A stretch of 16,418 nucleotides of DNA from Candidatus Peribacteria bacterium (GTDB taxonomy: Bacteria > Patescibacteriota > Gracilibacteria > Peribacterales > Peribacteraceae). The translations under genes and the position numbers were made by a program. Below, one piece after another: positions 14,027 through 16,418 of this stretch. Position 1 is the stretch's first letter, and every line of letters starts with the position of its first letter. The notes under the pieces were generated by a model, which was not told where the DNA came from, made no database searches, and worked only from the letters and a program-made list of their open reading frames with translations. The stretch is from assembly GCA_903854455.1 (NCBI GenBank), contig CAINWJ010000047.1, forward strand, positions 1 through 16,418, given 5' to 3'.

Positions 14027-14118
14027 GAATGCAGAATGTAAAATGTAAAATGTATAATTACTGCAGCGAAACCAACCTCAGAAGTGCAAATTCATTCTAC
14101 ATTCTAGATTCTACATTC
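14027..14118. repeat. Second inverted pair of heptamer repeats, between the RluA gene and trpS
   Basis: The arms 14027-14052 (extending degenerately to 14058) and 14093-14118 (extending to 14123) match at about 22 of 26 positions as reverse complements, around a 40-nt spacer. The RluA-family stop codon (14113-14111) lies in the right arm, mirroring the arrangement on the other side of trpS. Confidence 0.75.
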
Positions 14119-14764
14119 TCAATTTCTTCAGGGTTTCTTTAAATGACGATGGCATCGGTGCCTTCACTGCTATCTCCTTGCCTGTCACTGGATGCGGGAA
14201 GGTGATGGCGGAGGCGTGGAGGAAGAACCGCTTCATCTTCAGGAACCGCTGGAACTTGCGGTTCTCCTTCTCGTTGCCGTAGACGTCATCCAGGATCAGC
14301 GGTGCACCGATCATCGCCATGTGCTGACGGATCTGGTGCCGCTGCCCGCGCTCGAAGCTTAACTCCACCAAACTGGCAGCGGGTGAAATAATCAACACTT
14401 TGTATTTGGACTCCGCGGGAACCACACCCTCAGATGAACGAGCCTTGAGCGGAATATCTACGGTACCTTCCTTCTGCCGCATGGGACCGAGCGTGAGTGC
14501 CAGGTACGTCTTCTTCCAGCCCTCGAACTTCGCCTCCACAATCTTGTGGAGAACGGCTTTGGTCTTGGCGAAAACGATGACGCCGGACGTCTCGAAGTCC
14601 AGCCGATGCACGGGAAGCAACGTGGGATAGTCCTTGCGCAGGAAATCGAGCAGCGGCAACCGGTCCAGCCTTCCTTTCCCCTGCACGGTCAACTCACCGG
14701 GGAGCTTGGTGACGATGAGGAGCCACTGGTCCTCGTAGAGAATGCGGTCGGGGGAGATGGGCAC
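14111..14764 (-). CDS. RluA-family RNA pseudouridine synthase
   Basis: The 217-residue product carries the RluA catalytic motif HRLDFETSG (53-61, catalytic D56). Family blocks follow: KTYLAL, then ERGQRHQIRQHMAMIGAPLILDDVYG, then FFLHASAITFPHPVTG near the end. It isomerises uridine in rRNA or tRNA. It has no N-terminal S4 domain, placing it with the short RluA/TruC-type members; the target site cannot be assigned. GTG at 14764 is the start because no ATG precedes the ILYED...LLIVTKLPG strand and a TAGACT ends 6 nt upstream. The final Met-stop (ATG TAG) comes from the heptamer repeat. Confidence 0.93.
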   Translation of the reverse strand: MPISPDRILYEDQWLLIVTKLPGELTVQGKGRLDRLPLLDFLRKDYPTLLPVHRLDFETSGVIVFAKTKAVLHKIVEAKFEGWKKTYLALTLGPMRQKEGTVDIPLKARSSEGVVPAESKYKVLIISPAASLVELSFERGQRHQIRQHMAMIGAPLILDDVYGNEKENRKFQRFLKMKRFFLHASAITFPHPVTGKEIAVKAPMPSSFKETLKKLRM

Positions 14765-14770
14765 GAAGAG

Positions 14771-14778
14771 AGTCTACA
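14771..14778 (-). promoter_or_regulatory. -10-like TGTAGACT upstream of the RluA gene
   Basis: TAGACT (14776-14771) is directly preceded by TG and ends 6 nt before the GTG at 14764, which predicts a leaderless transcript beginning near GTG. Confidence 0.45.
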
Positions 14779-15053
14779 CAACAAACATGTCATCGCGAAG
14801 ACGCCAATTAACAATCATAGGTATGTACCCTCAGAATAAGTTCTGGACTCTTTACTCCAGAGCAAGTTCCGGGGAATCAGACCATCGATTTCGCTGACTG
14901 CACTACTCCATCCAAAGCAGCTCGTCCAGCGAAGCTCCCGCAGGAGCGAAGTCGGATTGATGACACTCATCGTTCATGTTCTTCTTCTCAGCATTGCGAT
15001 ATAAATCAAGATCAGCATCACCGATAAAGTATGTCTCTCTGAAGCCACAATCC

Positions 15054-15075
15054 TGCTATCATCCGCCCATATTCC
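15054..15075 (+). promoter_or_regulatory. Promoter region of the 15084 glycosyltransferase gene
   Basis: Two candidates exist. An extended -10 TG-C-TATCAT (15054-15062) would give a leader of about 14 nt. TATTCC (15070-15075), 8 nt before the ATG, would be leaderless. I cannot decide between them. Confidence 0.35.
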
Positions 15076-15083
15076 CTCGCCAC

Positions 15084-16085
15084 ATGAAGATCTGGAGCAT
15101 CACCCGCACACGCAACGACGGCGACGTACTGGAGGCGTTCGTGCGCCATCACTCGGCTTTCCTGGACAGAATGATCATCGTGGATCACCTGAGCCAGGAC
15201 AACTCGCGGGAAATTCTGGATCAACTCAAGGGAGAAGGATTGCCCATCGAAATCCGGCACGATGACGGGATCCCCCATGCCCACGGTCGCGTCATGACCA
15301 CGATCGCCCGAGAACTGATGAAGTTGCCCGATACTCCGGATGTGCTGGTGCTGCTCGACACGGATGAGTTCATCGTCCGGGAAGGAGGATCGTCACCGCG
15401 GACTGAACTCGAGAAGATTGATACAACGCTGCATATCCCCTGCCGAAACTATGTTCCGCTTGCGGGTGATCCGGAGAATGAGCTGAATGTTCTAAAGAAA
15501 ATCACGCATCGGAGGTCAGCGGAGAATCCTCAGTGGTACAAGGTCTTCATGCATCGTCGCGCGCTGATGGAACATCCGGAGGCATCCATCATGGAAGGCA
15601 ACCACGCGCTCGTGAATGAGCTTGGTCGTGACGTACTGCCGCGAACGATATCGCAGACCCTCTCCATCGCACATTTTCCTGTCCGTAGTGGGAATCAGAT
15701 CCTGACCAAAGTATTCGGTGGCTGGCTCAGTCATCTGGCGGACCCTGCACCGGTACACGGAGCAATGTACCAATGGAAAGCGATTTTGGATGACTTTCGC
15801 AAAAGACATCTATTGAAGCAGGAAGAACTGACGAAGATCGCGCTGGAGTACGCGACGAAGACTCAGTGGGAACGGCTACCGGTGGAGTTCACGGGCAGAA
15901 CCAAACCCGCATCAGCAGAAACATCCTTCAACCCTCAACCATTACTCGCCCCGGTGCCTGCCACATTCACTATCCGCTATCAGCATCATCCGGTCGATCA
16001 TTTCTCCGTCCTTGTCTCATCCGCGGAGAAGCTAGCCGAGGAACATGCGAAAATCCTGAAAGAACTGAGAGAGAAGAAGAGCTGA
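15084..16085 (+). CDS. Family-2-like (Glyco_tranf_2_4 type) glycosyltransferase
   Basis: The 333-residue soluble protein starts MKIWSITRTRNDGDVLEAFVRHHSAFLDRMIIVDHLSQDNS. This matches the R-N-E/D...W/F-x-x-H-H...D-x-x-S-x-D layout of Glyco_tranf_2_4-type enzymes. The nucleotide-sugar/metal-binding DxD lies in VLLDTDEFI (89-97). These proteins often add sugars to surface polysaccharides. The C-terminal 60 residues are Pro-rich and then form a charged helix (SAEKLAEEHAKILKELREKKS), possibly a coiled coil. ATG at 15084 coincides with the first strand of the fold. The donor and acceptor are unknown. Confidence 0.85.
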   Translation: MKIWSITRTRNDGDVLEAFVRHHSAFLDRMIIVDHLSQDNSREILDQLKGEGLPIEIRHDDGIPHAHGRVMTTIARELMKLPDTPDVLVLLDTDEFIVREGGSSPRTELEKIDTTLHIPCRNYVPLAGDPENELNVLKKITHRRSAENPQWYKVFMHRRALMEHPEASIMEGNHALVNELGRDVLPRTISQTLSIAHFPVRSGNQILTKVFGGWLSHLADPAPVHGAMYQWKAILDDFRKRHLLKQEELTKIALEYATKTQWERLPVEFTGRTKPASAETSFNPQPLLAPVPATFTIRYQHHPVDHFSVLVSSAEKLAEEHAKILKELREKKS

Positions 16086-16176
16086 TAGAGGAATGCTGCA
16101 TGCCAGAGACTGCTATGTCGTTGATGATTGCGCCATGTGATGGAGCTCCAGAGCCAATTTTTCGGAGTGAACAAAC

Positions 16177-16260
16177 AACCGTACACCGCGAAAAAGTACG
16201 ATCGTACTCCGGTGACGAGTAGTGAGAACGATCGTTCACTAAGAGAAAATTTGTACGGTT
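16177..16260. promoter_or_regulatory. Nested palindromes upstream of the last gene, possible operators
   Basis: The outer 9-bp inverted repeat is AACCGTACA (16177-16185) and TGTACGGTT (16252-16260). Inside it lie two perfect palindromes, AGTACGATCGTACT (16196-16209) and GAACGATCGTTC (16226-16237). They share an ACGATCGT core and their centres are 29 bp apart. The block ends 5 bp before the -10 of the next gene, a good position for a repressor or activator. Confidence 0.5.
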
Positions 16261-16265
16261 TCGAG

Positions 16266-16271
16266 TATAAT
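16266..16271 (+). promoter_or_regulatory. Consensus -10 (TATAAT) 8 nt before the last gene
   Basis: A perfect TATAAT ends 8 nt before the ATG at 16280. No good -35 lies 16-18 bp upstream; that space is taken by the palindrome block, so an activator may be needed. Confidence 0.6.
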
Positions 16272-16279
16272 GCACGCCG

Positions 16280-16418
16280 ATGATCAACCGCCGAAACCTC
16301 CTCTGGCTTACATTGACCGTCGTCACATCGGTCTTCTTCTTCGTCGCGCCATTCCAAACGGCATCACTCAATGATCAAGCATCATTTGGAGACAGGGATG
16401 CCGTGAGCCTGCTCGACA
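16280..16418 (+). CDS. Start of an exported protein (truncated by the window end)
   Basis: The first 46 codons encode MINRRNLLWLTLTVVTSVFF and onward. This is a classic signal peptide with a basic N-terminus (RR at 4-5) and a hydrophobic core at about 7-23, followed by a polar mature start. No family can be named from so little. It has the strongest -10 in the window and a palindrome-rich upstream region, so it is probably regulated. Confidence 0.65.
   Translation, partial: MINRRNLLWLTLTVVTSVFFFVAPFQTASLNDQASFGDRDAVSLLD

Larger units (their letters stand above)
14765..15083. other. Intergenic region between divergent genes with two small hairpins
   Basis: This 319-bp gap shows no convincing coding frame. 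An open frame running from 14976 into the glycosyltransferase lacks the family's start and is probably not translated. It holds a 6-bp hairpin (TCTGGA/TCCAGA, 14842-14861). That hairpin lies inside a stretch (14838-14876) faintly like the repeats around the EamA gene (AAGTTCT...ACTC...GGGGAATC). It also holds a GCTCC-CGCA-GGAGC hairpin near 14934-14947. Promoters for both flanking genes lie at its ends. Confidence 0.5.

Noticed and set aside
14051..14058. Perfect TGTATAAT promoter-like octamer on the plus strand
   Set aside because: It points into the antisense of the RluA gene with no gene to serve; it arises from a variant heptamer unit.
14976..15083. 36-residue N-terminal extension of the family-2-like glycosyltransferase
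   Set aside because: The family fold begins at the ATG at 15084, and promoter-like hexamers lie within the would-be extension.
1..16418. Recoding of UGA as glycine, as in some candidate phyla
   Set aside because: Several well-recognised genes end on TGA at the expected protein length and none needs read-through.

Overview
The window looks like a chromosomal segment of a Candidate Phyla Radiation (Patescibacteria) bacterium, possibly of the Peregrinibacteria/Peribacteria kind. That placement is an inference. It rests on the near absence of Shine-Dalgarno sequences, a very large Cys-rich protein of a type I associate with these genomes, many small membrane proteins, and intergenic spaces filled with short tandem repeats. 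UGA acts as a normal stop: at least the Nramp-like, Cys-rich and both glycosyltransferase genes end on TGA at natural protein ends. This argues against the UGA=Gly code of Gracilibacteria/Absconditabacteria. No transposase, CRISPR array, phage gene or rRNA was seen.

Layout. 1-660: a small membrane protein (-) divergent from yidD (+), with a symmetric promoter between them. 660-2190: an AT-rich EamA-type transporter (-) flanked by direct repeats, a stand-alone GIY-YIG nuclease (-) and tRNA-Gly(UCC) (-). 2300-5570: a compact minus-strand cluster encoding an envelope module. In transcription order it is a membrane-anchored DsbA-like thioredoxin, a GspH/FimT-like prepilin fused through a Ser-rich linker to a beta-helix-like domain, a second secreted beta-repeat protein joined to it by a TAATG overlap, and a small lipoprotein. 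5668-6510: an endonuclease/exonuclease/phosphatase family protein (-). 6646-9503: an Nramp-related transporter, a small membrane protein and a PRC/MgtE_N/CBS protein (+), a plausible Mg2+ transport and sensing unit. 9613-11241: a 542-residue protein with about 44 Cys (+). 11363-14764: a GT39-type membrane glycosyltransferase, trpS and an RluA-family pseudouridine synthase (all -), separated by heptamer repeats. 15084-16418: a family-2-like glycosyltransferase (+) and the start of an exported protein (+) behind a palindrome-rich control region.

Two genome-scale signals stand out. First, many genes have a TANNNT hexamer 6-8 nt before the start codon (often preceded directly by TG) and no ribosome binding site, which suggests leaderless transcription. 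Second, an ATTCTAC/GTAGAAT heptamer repeat fills several intergenic spaces, forms inverted pairs on both sides of trpS, supplies the stop codons of trpS and the RluA gene, and is inserted in frame inside the glycosyltransferase gene. Its unit spells TGTAGAAT, very like the -10 elements used here.

The best candidates for undescribed biology are the prepilin/beta-helix envelope module and the Cys-rich protein, which carries related zinc-binding-like modules at both ends around a Cys-rich solenoid.
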